Shown: positions 1 through 11,645 of the stretch, piece after piece | Layout of the letters: the number at the start of each line of letters is the position of its first letter | Numbering within the stretch: the stretch's first letter is position 1 | Assembly: GCA_026419785.1 (NCBI GenBank) | Contig: JAODTK010001566.1 | Location: 124,001 to 188,000, forward strand | DNA: 64,000 nucleotides | Reading direction: 5' to 3' | Source: Sclerodactyla briareus | Taxonomy: Eukaryota > Echinodermata > Holothuroidea > Dendrochirotida > Sclerodactylidae | Position numbers and translations under genes: made by a program | Notes under the pieces: model-generated | Database searches by the model: none | The model's input: only the letters and a program-made list of their open reading frames with translations | Told to the model about the DNA's origin: nothing

Positions 1-1329
1 AGTGTTTTCTCCCATGTCTACAGTTGTTACGATGTCTGACACACAATTATATGAGGATGCACATATGGATGGTTGAAAAGAGTGCAAAAATTTACTATTC
101 CTGTTGTGAAAGGAAACCAGTGCGGGGACATTCCCACATACAAATTATTTTGTGGGGATTCTGAGTTTGAGTTTAGTTTGAGGTGCGCAGATCGCGCGAT
201 CACCACAGTAGCGTGACACTGCTGTAATGCACAGTTCAATCGGGTGAGTCTGTGTAAATGTGGGGCCGGCCGTTTATTATACAACTTGTTGTTTTAGGGG
301 ACTACGATCGTGATGGCTTACATTTTTCGTGACTGTCGAGTGAGTGTCACGGCCGATGTTGGAGGTATTTGCAGAAGCTAATTTTCTGCGAATATTTTTT
401 GGTTGCAAATCTGTAATGCGACTCAGTTGTGAGGGCGACATCGGCATGTGAAAAAGACCGCGCCCGGTAGTGCATACTCAAACAATGACTAGGCCTACAT
501 CGACGGGACCGATGGTGGAAAATCTCCCAGCGCCGATTATTTGGTCCTGCTTTTGAGTCTTCAGTCAATCTATCATGAGTGGTGAATGGTGTCCGGGGGA
601 CATTGAGTACAGGACACAGTTATGGGGGATGCTATATTAAACCCAAACGTAAAGTGTTATGCCTTGTCCCACCCAAGCAATTTTCGCGGTTGGCGATTGA
701 TTCCCGAAGAGAAATGTTTGAGCATCGAAAGACTTCGGAATGAGTTCGTCGAAGGTTTGGGGATTGCCAGGTCATTCGGGAGCATGCAGGAAGCATTGGA
801 AGGAGAGAAAGGCAAAAATTTTCAAAGTCTGCATCGAAATTTTTCCCAAAGTTTTGTCGGGAAGAATATCCGGGTATCACACCCGACGAACCTTCACCGA
901 CCATCGGCGAATAATCCCAGAGTGCTTCCCCCCACATTCGCCAAAACAAATGTGGTCAAACCAAAACCATCTTCAAAAGCATGCCACCTATCATAGGCGT
1001 AGACGCAGGGGGGTGGGAGGATACATCCCCCACCCCAAATATTTGATGCTGGGGGATGGCCTATGTGATTCATCCCCCAATGGTCCAGGCATGCATCTCC
1101 CAAAATAAATGAATGAAAATGGGAGCAGGTAGCAATTAAGGTACAAGTACAGGCCATAGCACGAAGACCTGACACATAATAGGATTGCATAAATTTATGT
1201 TGAGGAGGCTAGATGCAAAGTTTTTTGTGCTGCGCCACGCTGATTTTTCCATTTTTCTTTCTTTTCTCCTTTCCAATATATAATAGCAGTATGCCCTGCA
1301 CACTAACTGCTTCAGATTTAGGCAAATAT
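1..1329. other. No recognised gene; short G/C-run repeat near 1000-1100
   Basis: Several short open frames exist on both strands but none resembles a known family or shows splice-flanked coding structure. Positions 1005-1100 contain alternating runs such as GGGGGATG and CATCCCCC that could fold on themselves. This looks like a degenerate dispersed repeat rather than a gene. Confidence 0.4.
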
Positions 1330-2978
1330 GTTTTTTTTGCCTCTCCTGAATGAAATTCCCAGAAAGATGGTCACATGGCGTGTTCATAGTGAGTGTGTGT
1401 GGCACACTTTCCTCGTTAGCAGGATTTCTTGTCACAAACCGTGGTGGGCCGATTAATGACAAATTTTGTGTGTAGCACCGGGTTTGGGTGTACAGATCTG
1501 ATTAGATTTTTGGCAGCAAAGTCATTTATTAAGTTGGGTAATTAGCTTATGTTTATGTATTTTTTGTTGAAGCTCGTTAGCAAGATTATGCAAGAACCTT
1601 ATGTGCCACAGTGATGCAGTTTGGCATGTTGACCTGGATGACAATGGGTAGATGAACTGATTAAGATTTTCAGCCTAAATTATGCTAACTAAGGTGTCTA
1701 TTTTTGCAATAATTTAGGCGAATTTCCAAGTTTGTCGGATTGTCACGATACTATGGTGGATGTGTCACCGTTCAGAAATTTTCACCAGTGATGTCGGGTT
1801 CACTGGAGGTCATTTAATTGTCGATTTGCATTATTGTATGTATTTTTGAAAGTTCCTTTGGATTTCCACAAACGTGTTAGATGTGAATGATCCACCTTTG
1901 ATCCAATTATTTTGAAGGTACAGCTGTGTCGGTAAGTCTTGTGTGGTCCTAATTTGCATAATTTAATTCCAATTTTCCATATTCAATTTCACTTGTTAAG
2001 AATTTCGCCAAACTCGGGTATGGTCCGTTAACATTTTTCTGGATCTGATGTGTTTTATGTTCAGGAATTTGAATTCATCATATAATAGCTCTGTTTAGCA
2101 TAAAGCACTGAGGAACGGGTAAACCATAGCTCCCGTGACAATTGTATACTGCTGTTATAGGCTCATTGTAGTGCCTAAGTTGCATAATTTATTCCAATTT
2201 CCAACTTGGTAAGAATTTTCGCGTTTAATTTCGCTCCAAACTCAATGGTATGGTCCGTTAACATTTTCTGAATCTGAATGTGTTTTGATGAAATTTTCAT
2301 GATATTGAATGATCCCATCATATAATAGCTTCTGTTAGAATAAGACTGAGGAACAAGTAAACCATAGCTGCTTTGACAATTGTGCTGTTATGAAAGCTGC
2401 CCACAAAGCAAACCCTCTCTTCCCAACCAATTTGATTGGGTTGAATTAGACATTAAAAAATACTGAGGTTCCTAAAGATAAAATTTTCTGACAATCCTTT
2501 ACTGCTGCGTGGAAATGTTTGGTTGGTGCGTGGGATGCGGGGGAGGATGTTCCTGCCTGGTCAGGCGGGGGGGGGGGGATCTGGCAATGTCCTGCGCTTG
2601 GAAATTAAAGGCAATGAATAATAACGATAATGATTTTTAAAAAGGCAAAGAAGCCCGGGCTGGGGATTTAGAACATTCAGTTGGATTTTGGTCGAGAATT
2701 AGTTGACTGAGTGATAAGACTTAATTCAAATTTGGTTATGGCGAGAAGAGTGCGTGGTGGCATGAGAATAAAACAATTAAGGGACTTTTGTAATAGAGTC
2801 AAACTTACTGTCAGTCATTTTAGGAATTTTTATGTTTTATATGTGAAAATATTTGATGTTTTTTTGATACGATGGTCTGCATGAACTTTGGTTTGTTGTA
2901 TAGGTGTAGTGAAGTGAATAATAGAAACCACTGATCGCACAACCAGGTGAGGACCACTTTTTGTTGGCGAATTTTTTC
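1330..2978 (+). repeat. Dispersed repeat R1, copy A
   Basis: This block aligns by eye with 20,160-22,455: both start with CCTGAATGAAATTC-like sequence, share GTCACAAACCGTG, TGTAGCACC, GATCTGATTAGATTTT and CATAATATATTCCAATTTCC-like words, and end with GGTCTGCATGAACT followed by GAGGACCACTTTTT-like sequence. No protein of its own was recognised. Copy A has an internal direct duplication (about 1942-2160 and 2165-2395) and about 380 bp of extra sequence near 2490-2868 that copy B lacks. It is probably a non-autonomous transposon or a non-coding part of one; the class is unknown. Confidence 0.7.
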
Positions 2979-4685
2979 CCATTTCGTCGGGAGTCGGGTG
3001 GGTAACTTAAAAATTAATGCATCCCGACAAGGGCCTATTGCCCCAACCTATAATGTATCAACTTTCTTATAAACAAAAAATCCCTATATTAACGCTACAA
3101 ATGTTCACGCGTCAGATATTTATCTTATTTTCATGTTCCCTCCTCCTTGAGTTTGAAATATCACGTATCCATATTCCTACCACTATACAATCGTGCATGG
3201 AAGAACACAAGTCTAGAATATGTCGGCTTCATGTCCTGCAGGAGAATAATGTCAATTCTGTTGGGGAGGATGGTCGTCCCTCACTGCCTTCTACCACTGT
3301 TTTCCTTGGTGTTCATTGGTGTGCTCTCACGACGCAAACACTTCCCAATTTCTCAGTATTTTCTCTCATTATTTCCTGAGAGCGCCTGAAACGAAGTGTA
3401 CTGCACTGAGAGACTGGTAAACAATGCCTTCCACACTGTGTGTTTTATTTATTCATTTTTTTCTCCAAGAAAAACAGTTTCAAAATGAACACATCGAAAA
3501 TGCAGGTTTTGACGTATGGGTAGGGTGAGGCTCGTCGGGGAACTTGGACCCGCCGTCAGGGGACTCGGACTTCCCGTCGGGGAAACCCAGGCGCCACCAC
3601 CACTGCCATACTGTCCATCTTACAAGTGCAGTGAACATATTGAAAAACCACCAGTAGAATTGAATTTGAGATTCTGTTGGCCCCCCACCAATGCTTGGAT
3701 TCCAACTGGCATTTTCCATAACCTGCACACAACCACTGTGCTAGAGTCCAGTCCCCTACTTAATCCTCATTGTTTTTTTTACAGCCTGATGTGCTGCTTC
3801 TTGATGAAGGCTATATGCAACAAAACAACAGGGACCGGTGGGTCATAGCCCATCATATGTAGGCTCACATGATTGACATTTTGTCCACTATATATATAGT
3901 CAGGAGGCAGGACAAAATCAATTCGGGACTGTAAATTTGAAACAGGAAAAAATCTGAAAAAATTACAAATTTCCTTTCACAAAATTTCCTACTGAATGGC
4001 TCAATGTTTTATTTGACGGCCCGAGAAATGCACACATTTCGCACGCCAGTGATGTTTCGAGCAAATTTCTAAGATGCGAAAACTCTAACCCAATTGAAAG
4101 GTCTAGGGCAGCGGAATACCTCCAAAAATAGAGGTATGGTAGGAATTAAGGCCACGTGACGACTTTAAGGGAATAAACATTGTTCAGTTTTTGGAAATGT
4201 ATTGTCAATTTTGTATGATGTGCCATTTCCTGCAATCTGGGAGATCTGTAAACGAAAAAATTCCCTGAATGCCTACGCGGCCAACCGATGGGGGATGATG
4301 CCCCAGATATTGATGGCGATGTCACCAGTCTTATCAAAATCAGTGCGGTGTACTATGATTTCAAAAATTACGGACCAGTTGGGACATGTAGGCCTAGTAT
4401 GGATGAGCTGATGGACAGATGTAACTTGCGATATGAAGGGCTTATATGGACTTGGCAGCGGGGAATGAAATTTTGTAGAGGATGACATAATAAGATATGA
4501 TTCCTTATATATCTTGACTCATTGGATTCGTATTAAATTTCTATAGATCATCAGATCATTAATTGGGAATTGAGACATGTGATACCTATTTCAAGGCTGG
4601 TTAAATGGCTAGCTCTAAACACCCGGCAAGTGCCGGAGGGTCCCTCAAAATCCAAAAATTTTAACTGTAATCTATTCACTTACTC
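2979..4685. other. No recognised gene
   Basis: Open frames of 63-120 codons (for example 3017-3379 plus and 3516-3848 plus) have no recognisable domain, no convincing splice context and overlap frames on both strands. I see nothing else I can support here. Confidence 0.4.
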
Positions 4686-4765
4686 AACTTACCCCACTAG
4701 TGCACTTTGCACCCCACCCCGCACCATTGAACATCTGGCAATCTTATGGAAGTCCGGGTGGCAAC
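4686..4765 (+). repeat. Left inverted terminal repeat of the DIRS element
   Basis: It contains TGCACTTTGCACCCCACC, CCATTGAAC and ATCTGGCAAT. The reverse complements of these words occur in the same order at 10,650-10,737, with a few mismatches and small gaps. Confidence 0.8.
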
Positions 4766-5520
4766 CCCCACGTCCTTCTTATTGACAGACGCAACTGAAA
4801 GTGGTGAGCATCTTGGCTCAAGTATTCACCGTTTTTTCATCGATGAAATCGCTATTCTACGTGTCAACGCGTAGAAGCCGCAGGGAGCGTTTTCCTCACG
4901 ATCTCGTTCGTCAGAACGAAGTATCCTTAGCGGTTTGCGTGATTTTTGGATTGAATTTCCTCTCGCTGGATCCCGTTTTGCTTAAGTCGGTTTTAGCCTA
5001 GGCTGTTCCTAGCCCAATAGGGTTGTGGTTCCCCCCGTAGCCAACACACGTGGGTGTGTGGTCTCCTATTGTGTTAGGTTCGGTAAGGCTGGACGTTGTC
5101 CGGGTGCTTCCCTGTGGCCTAGCCTCCTACCTTCCCTTCACCGTCCCTTCCTGGGGTTACCCTTTCCCCCTCCCTCCCTTCCTTACCGGGTGGTGGCTCC
5201 CGCGCGCGGGGGCGCTAGGGATCGTTACGCAAAACAGGGAAAGAGGGGAGAACGGGGGTTTTTGGAGTTTGTACACTTGACCTGGGTTTAGTTAGCGTCC
5301 CGTCTGAGATTGGCGAACGTCCTTTTAATTTATATTGTGTAGTTTATACAAATCATGATCAGGTTGCTGTTTATAGGCGATGCCTGTATGTAGCTCTCGA
5401 ATTCTCACCATATGTGTTTGTGGTTGTAGTTTTAGCGATGCTAATGTATTCGCATGTTCGCTCACATTATGCGTATGCTTTTTGTTGAGTCTCCAATATG
5501 TGATATTGTTATGTATTTAA
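4766..5520 (+). other. 5' non-coding leader of the DIRS element
   Basis: This lies between the left terminal repeat and the gag-like region. It has pyrimidine-rich tracts around 5115-5190 and no supported coding frame. By position it should hold promoter and leader functions, but no motif proves this. Confidence 0.4.
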
Positions 5521-5527
5521 CAAATAT

Positions 5528-7930
5528 ATGTTTATTGTCAGGGCAATGGTTGCTCCGAAGTATTTCCCTTGCGGCCCTTTTCCGTCAGATAGGAAAGCGT
5601 GTCGCCAGTGCGGATCTTCCGACCGGTCTCAACGTGGGACAGACATCCCACGTGCCCCCGCTGCAGACCCTGCTCGCAAAGGGAGGTGTGAGTTTGCCAC
5701 CATGGCCCGAGTAGTTTCTCGGAGATCCGGTTGGAGTCGAAAAAGCCGGGGAACGTCGCTCCAAGGGGTCTTCCGTCTCGTCCGCCTCGACGAAGAAGCC
5801 TTCTAGTGGGAAGAGGGCCCAGAAGAAGAGCGACGCCCAAGGGAAGTCAGGCGTGAGCTTGGCCCCGACCGGGGCCCGCGGGTGGGCGTGAGCAGTTAGC
5901 TGCCGCCACTATCCCACGGCCACCTAAGCTCCTGGGTAGTCAACGCTCGGATTAGAGTGTGTAGGTAGGAAGCCTAAAGCCAGCGAGGGGGAGCAGCCTC
6001 CGGTGGTCTGCGCCACGACCGAGGAGGACGGACTCTGCCGGTCCTTTCCTTAGCGCCGGACCCGAACGGGGTGTCGGTAAACATAGGACAGGTCGATGGT
6101 CCCGACAGGTGATGGTCGGGACCGACCCAGGCGGGGCGGGCAGAAGGGCTCGTCTTGGCCTGGCCCAGGCCGTGTCCGGTACGGACGGGGCCGCGGCGGC
6201 CTGGACGGCGGCTGGCATCTGAGCCAGGACCGACGATTTGGCCAACGGGCCGGTACCGGCCGCATGGGCTTGGACCAGCACACAGGGACTACTGGGCGAT
6301 AGTAGCGGCCCCAAGGGTCGAGTCAGGACTCCTCAGACATGAGCACCAAGCAATCTCTCAGCTCCTCGCCACGAAGGGGTCTAGTGATGGAAGCAGCTAG
6401 GGACTCAAGATAGCCGTCGGGTCCAACAGAAAACCCACATGTACTAGTTTTGAGGTTCTACCGATCCTGGACACAGGCCGGTCGTGTCCATTCTTCAGAG
6501 AAGATAAGAGCAAAACGTTTTGCAAGTATACAGCAGTGAGGAAACGCCGAAGCGGGGGGTCCTCGCGTAACGATTTCTCTGCTGCAAATTGGTAGCGAGA
6601 TTCCCCTACGATGGAAGAGAAGTAAGGGCCTATCGGCCCAGGATGTGCAGGGTGGCTTCGCGGAACAGTTTCGCCATGTTTTTCAGGGCCAGTTTATGGC
6701 CAAACACGAGGCCCTAGGGCTCCTCGCAGCAGACACTTCACAGTAGTCGGACACGGCCCGGGACGGCCTCTCGAGGTAGTCAGGGGGGCCACAGTGGACC
6801 GTCAAGATCCTCGGCAGTCGGGGTTCTCAGAGGTCTGACCACGGAGGGGAGAATGGTACACGCCGGCGCTCCTTGGAACAAGAGATACCCAGGAAGGCGT
6901 TGTGAAAGAGCAGTGAGACATTCCGCGGTTTCTTGGGTCTTCGTCCATGGAGGGACCACTCACCACCTGAGCCGCCGCATGAAGAGGAACTTGATATATA
7001 TACGAACGCGCGGTCAAGCGGAGCGACCATGTACGATGACAGTGGACGGCGAAGCCGTTTACCATTAGAGCAAGTACACCCGACAGTGAGTGGTTGCCTG
7101 CGCACGCTCCCGAAGGAAGCATGCTAACGTAGTTTCAAGAGTCGAAGCTTCAGAGTGGCAGAGAGCTGTTCTCGCGTTCCTACCTATCGCCGCCGCTCCG
7201 GCACGCTGTCAGATATGCTGTCTCTGAGAGGGCCGCCACATACGTTGCCGATGGAGCCCGCTCAGCTAAGGGATCTTGAAGGACCAAGCAAGCAGCAGAA
7301 AAGTTTTCTTCTAATTGCGGAGATCTTGGTCAAGTCATCAGAGAAGCGGGGTCTTCGGGAGTCTCTCGACAGGATTCCGGGAATGTAATCACCATCGCTG
7401 GTCCTATCGCCGCCTCACATTCGAACAATTCGCTAGGGCTTCAGGCGGGCCACTGCGAGGTGCGTAGGACATTGTTGGACGCAGCAAGTGGCCGGCACTT
7501 GCTATGAAGGGGATTTTTAAGTAAGCTTCCTCTCTAGCGGGGGGGGACTCTTTGCAGGGAAAATTCGACGAGACTTGCAAGCGGAGGCAGGTAGAATAAG
7601 TTGAAATATTGAAGGAAGCCGGCCTGAAGACAGCGGTTCCGCCGCCTTCCAAGCCCAGATCTGACAGTGAGGCTTCTTACTCAAGACAGGGGAAGGAACC
7701 GTCCGAGGTCACGAGGGGATTCTTCAGCGATCATCCTACAGGGACCGTCGCCCCTACCAGGGGCAAAGGGATCTCAGCGGTTGTCCTACAGGGACCGTCG
7801 CCCTACCAGGGCAAGACCTCGTCCAAGGGTGGCCGCGGGGCTCGCGTAGTCTCGCAGGTCCGGAAAGGGTCACCCATAGGGGTGCCCTTCCCCACCGGAG
7901 TTCAACCCCGGGGGGGGCGAGATGACTAAT
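5528..7930 (+). pseudogene. DIRS gag-like region, degenerate
   Basis: Starting near 5528, one frame contains CRQCGSSDRSQRGTD, resembling the Cys-containing opening of DIRS gag-like proteins, followed by basic and Ser/Arg/Pro-rich stretches. Frames switch repeatedly (for example 5528-5806, 6155-6400, 7609-7929), so no intact protein can be read. It lies directly upstream of the RT region. The assignment rests mainly on position and composition, because DIRS gag is poorly conserved. Confidence 0.5.
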
Positions 7931-8224
7931 TGTACGAAAACGAGGGGGACGATCCAGCGGGTCAGGGGGTTCTGGGACGTCCGTAAGCGGAGGGTACCGG
8001 GTGGAGGGGGTTCCACCCCCCACCTCACCTCCGCCGCGGTACGACCCTTCCTTCTAAAGGAGACACCAGTGCCCCCCGTCCCAGACAAGCGGAAGTTCTG
8101 GGAGGCCGAAGCTGGATGCCCTCTTAGCGAAGCGGGCTGTGGCGCCCCTGCCACAGGGACACACCGTGGCCCGCTGTTCAGGGTTTCAAGTTTCTTCCTG
8201 GCTCCAAGGAAGGAAACCTGTGGC

Positions 8225-8765
8225 CGACCGATTCTAAACCTAAGCCCCTAAACAAGCGCTTCATCCGGCCCAAGCACTCGGATGAGACCCTAGCCAGGGA
8301 TAACCCATCCTACCAGCAGGGGGGTGGGCGACCTCAGTGACATCAAGGATGCTTATGCACATGGGTATTCACCGAAGACCGGGCCTTTCGAGCTCGCTAC
8401 CAGCACGAATAAGAAGAATAGACTATCAGTTTCGCTGCCTACCTTGCGGCCGTCCACGGCGCCTAGGGTTTTCCACACCAGGATCACGAGGCCCCTCCTG
8501 GCCCACTACGTCGTCAGGGCATTCAGTGTTTGCTTACATGAGATGGCTGATGTAGCAGAAGAACGCAACAGCAGGACGACAACCGACACACAGAGAAGTC
8601 ATCGACATACTACCAAGTCTCGGGTGGCTCATCAACGAGGAGAGAAGTCGTCCCTCGTACCGCTCTCAGTCGACACTTACCTCGGCGTGACCTTAGACCT
8701 TGACAGCAGGTTGCGCTTTCCTAACACCGGAATGGGTCGACAACACCGTCCAGGTTCAGCCGAGA
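8225..8765 (+). pseudogene. DIRS reverse transcriptase region, frameshifted
   Basis: Across shifting frames the DIRS RT signposts appear in order: LNLSPLNKRFIRP-like sequence (about 8230), DIKDAYAH (about 8337), YQFRCLP (about 8425), APRVFHTRIT (about 8460), the VFAYM active-site strand (about 8525), INEEKSSLVP (about 8630) and TYLGVTLDLD (about 8675). This domain would copy element RNA into DNA. At the catalytic strand the sequence reads YM-R-W-L-M, so the usual aspartate pair after YM is missing. Several frame changes are needed to connect the motifs, so no active enzyme is encoded as written. Confidence 0.8.
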
Positions 8766-8899
8766 GCTGATTTCTGGCCAGCGACGGTTCTCCAGTAAAG
8801 GTGTTGGCTGCGGTTCTGGGCCAGAGGCCAGTCTGTCGATGTCCTGGATCTCTTGCAGACTCAGGATGCGTGCGCCTCCAGCGCCTGTACTGGACTACA

Positions 8900-9660
8900 A
8901 GCCGTCCCGGGACAGTAACTTTACGGCCTATCCCGTGAAGCGAGGAAGCCAAACCTCCTATTTGGTGGACTAAGCGACACAATACAGCCCACGGAGGGCC
9001 TCCGGGACCAACGACCAAGGACAATGATTACCACCGATGCCTCCCTCACAGGAGGGGCGGCGACGTGGCAGGAACAGGCTGGGCCTCGGGGGGTTGGCTT
9101 CGAGGAGGGAAGCCGACAAAACATCAACCTCCTGGAGGCGCAGGCATCTCAACGCAATTACCCAATTTTGGTCGAGGGACCTCACGGACCAAGGGTGAGG
9201 TGACAGTGATGTCGGGTCACAGACTCGCGTTTTCCTATATGAACAGAGAGAGGGGGAAACCAAATCTCCCTCCCTGCTCAAACAAGAGTCGGGACGCTTC
9301 TCCGCCAGTGCATCAGATCAACGTCAAGCTGAGGGCAACGCACCCAGCGGGGAAAAAATCAACCGTAACGGCGGACACACTGTCTCGACTCGACCACAAC
9401 GAGTGGAGTCTCTCCCAGAGGTGGGCAGATCACGTGTTCGAACTGTACGAACGCCACACGTCTACATCTTTGCGACGGCCTCCAAAAACAAACTACCAAC
9501 GTTATGCAGCGCAGAGGTTTCACCGCGAGCGTGGAGAACAGACGCTTTATCCTTCCATGGGACCGACCTTTACGCTCTACCCTTCCATACGTCAGACAAG
9601 TCGGCAGGGTGCTACATGGTCGACAGCTCCGACACTACAATTCTCCTGTGGCCCCTTGTT
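8900..9660 (+). pseudogene. DIRS RNase H and linker region, frameshifted
   Basis: Around 9025-9060 the sequence reads like TTDASLTGGAATWQ in mixed frames, the start of the DIRS RNase H fold. At 9365-9450 one frame reads VTADTLSRLDHNEWSLS, a hallmark that follows RNase H in DIRS pol (ADxLSR then EWSL). Another frame near 9465 gives VYIFATASKNKLPT, the usual next block (VDLFAT). RNase H would remove the RNA strand during reverse transcription. The domain is split over at least three frames. Confidence 0.8.
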
Positions 9661-9829
9661 GCCAGCTCAACCATGGTTCCGCTCCTTCTTGCCTACTCGT
9701 CCGATCTCCCGCTGCGACTCCCAGGACTCACCAGTCCAGTTCGAAGAAGGCGGTATCAGATCATTACCACGGAGAGAACCTCATCTTTCTGTGGGAAAAA
9801 TGGCAGGAAGCTTCCAGGAGAAGGCGTCA

Positions 9830-10649
9830 CAACCCGCTGCACAAGTTGCAATAGCAGCACGCAGGAAGTCTACACACGCCACTTACGACGATAACTGTGC
9901 AGGACGGACCTGGGCTCTCAGACTCAACATTGATCCCCTGGGGAAGCGTCAGTGAGTGGTGATTTGTCGCATTTCTGTTGGAGCTCTTCAACAAAGGCAA
10001 ACAGTATCGACCATTAGTAATATAGATCGCCATTGCCGCCGTCCATCGCGGTTCGCGTGGCTCCTCAGTCGGACCAACACCACCCAAACGCCACTCCTGC
10101 AGGGGGGTGTTTCACACGAAACTCAGTCGAAAGTTTCTCCACCTTCGGGTCCTCACAGGACGTCCCGGGTCCTAGCGGAGCAGCCTTCACGAGCCCATGG
10201 CATCAAGCCACTCTCGTCATCGTTACTCACAAGACAGTCTGTTCTCGTCGCTGGCAGCATTCGGCACGCCGTAGAAGCTGCATTCATGCTTAACTACGAA
10301 ACAAGTTTTCCTACGCCAGGACCGTCACGGAATCCGTTCTGCTTCCAGACCTTAGTCCTGGCGAAGAACCAGACCATTCGTTCACGCCCAGGAAATCTAC
10401 CTGCCTACTATAGGGACGTTGTCCACAGTGGAGGAAGACAACGCTGGGGCCCGGTTCGGGCCCTGCGATGGTACTTGGAAAAGACCAAGCGTATTCGACA
10501 ACACGATTAACTCTTCTTCTACCACAACACCTTTCACCTCCCCACCGTCCCCACTTCGGAAAATCACGGGGCGTCCTCCTTTTCGAACCACCGGGCCTTG
10601 CCCTCATTATGGACGCCCACCTGGCTGGAAAAATAAGGAGGACGATGGG
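9830..10649 (+). pseudogene. DIRS tyrosine recombinase region, frameshifted
   Basis: The clearest block is GPVRALRWYLEKTKRIR at about 10,448-10,500, which matches the CPVRAL-x-YLERT segment of DIRS tyrosine recombinases. Upstream, frames near 9960-10,290 contain FLLELFNKGKQYR-like and SIAVRVAPQSDQH-like sequence consistent with the N-terminal core-binding part. The enzyme would integrate the circular DNA form. The catalytic tyrosine region near 10,560-10,680 cannot be read in a single frame, so the protein is not intact. Confidence 0.75.
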
Positions 10650-10737
10650 GTTACCAGTCCGGTACTCCGTTAAGAATTGCCAGATATGTTCAATGGCGCG
10701 GTGGTGGGGTGCAAAGTGCAATATGGGGGTGGTAAGT
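10650..10737 (-). repeat. Right inverted terminal repeat of the DIRS element
   Basis: This is the reverse complement of the left repeat: it carries GTTCAATGG, GGTGGGGTGCAAAGTGCA and GGTAAGT-like sequence in mirror order. It marks the right border of the element. Confidence 0.8.
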
Positions 10738-11290
10738 ATCGTTAGCTCACAGATTCACCAACCAGGGACCCGTTTGTGAATTATCCACGCAAGCCAATGG
10801 TGGCGCCACCCTTAGATAGCCCCCCCTTAGCTAGTATCCACCACCAGTCATCCCTTCCAATCCCCCCCTCCAATCTGTTCACTAACTCCATGCCCCATCC
10901 TCCTCCCCCCCCCCCCCCACCAGCAGGGACCATTGATTAAGAGGCAGTTAAACAAGTTTAGAAAGGTCTTTTGTGCTATCACAAACGCCAACACAGATAA
11001 TTGGGGCTGCCCCTTATTGCTTCGACCCCCAACACCCATGTGTACCACACGTATGGGGTAAATGCCTAGTTGATAGTTGTAAAAACCATCATGGTGTTAC
11101 CATAGCAACTGTTGCATGGCAAAAAACAATGTGGAAAATAGATGGAATTGGAAACGACTGCAAATGACCCGTTATGGCCCTCTCATATACGATTAGAACA
11201 GTGAATGCATCCCATGAAAAATTGATAAAACCCACATTCAGGACTTTTATGTGAGGTTGAGATAATTTCGTTTAATTTGTTATGATCACA
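10738..11290. other. No recognised gene; short C-run at 10,902-10,919
   Basis: AT-richer host-like sequence resumes after the DIRS element. A run of about 16 cytosines lies near 10,905. No gene or repeat family was recognised. Confidence 0.4.
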
Positions 11291-11645
11291 GGAATCTTGA
11301 GATAGAAGGTGGGAGCAGTTTTCATGAGCTAGTAGCTGGTCCGAAGTGGTCTGTGCAATGTTGATGCCTGATGAAGGACATCACAAGCCTAAAGGTTTTC
11401 ATACTTGCTGTGACGACACATCCAAAGACTGCCGTGGAACCTGCATAATTGGGGACATCATGGAGAATATATCAAGTCAATGGTTACAACCCTCCCCTTC
11501 TGATAAAGGCCAAGCCAGAACAACCCTGGGTCTGTGCACCAAGAGAAGTGTCAAGTTCAGCAAGCGGGGCGACCAGGATTCAGGCACCATCCATGGAATG
11601 AACGGAGGTGCGGATGTGCCAGATTCTCCACCAATAAGTGACCAT
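11291..11645 (+). CDS. Candidate coding exon upstream of the TPC gene
   Basis: A frame open from at least 11,346 has its first ATG at 11,358 (MLMPDEGHHKPKG...). It encodes about 95 residues rich in Gly, Ser, Lys and Cys before a good 5' splice site (CAT then GTGAGT at 11,646). A plausible 3' splice site (ATCACAG) ends at 11,290. The peptide is polar, has no membrane segment and matches no domain I recognise. Two-pore channels have a soluble N-terminus before helix IS1, and this lies 4 kb upstream of the IS1 exon on the same strand, so it could be the N-terminal exon. That link is positional only; it could belong to another gene or be a chance frame. Confidence 0.4.

Larger units (their letters stand above)
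4686..10737 (+). mobile_element. DIRS-type tyrosine-recombinase retrotransposon, near full length, frameshifted
   Basis: The element is bounded by inverted terminal repeats (left about 4686-4765, right about 10,650-10,737). Between them, in order on the plus strand, lie a gag-like region, a reverse transcriptase, an RNase H and a tyrosine recombinase region, which is the DIRS order. DIRS elements integrate with a tyrosine recombinase rather than an integrase and make no target-site duplication; none is visible here. The block is clearly more GC-rich than its surroundings. The coding frames are broken by many shifts and stops, so this copy is inactive as written. Some of the breaks may be sequencing errors, because the host gene shows the same kind of damage. 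Confidence 0.85.

Noticed and set aside
3017..3848. Two overlapping frames of 110-120 codons.
   Set aside because: No domain, no consistent splice sites, and comparable frames occur on the opposite strand. Treated as chance.
9065..9955. A 296-codon open frame as a host gene.
   Set aside because: It contains VTADTLSRLDHNEWSLS, a DIRS pol hallmark, and the rest of the domain lies in other frames, so it is transposon sequence.
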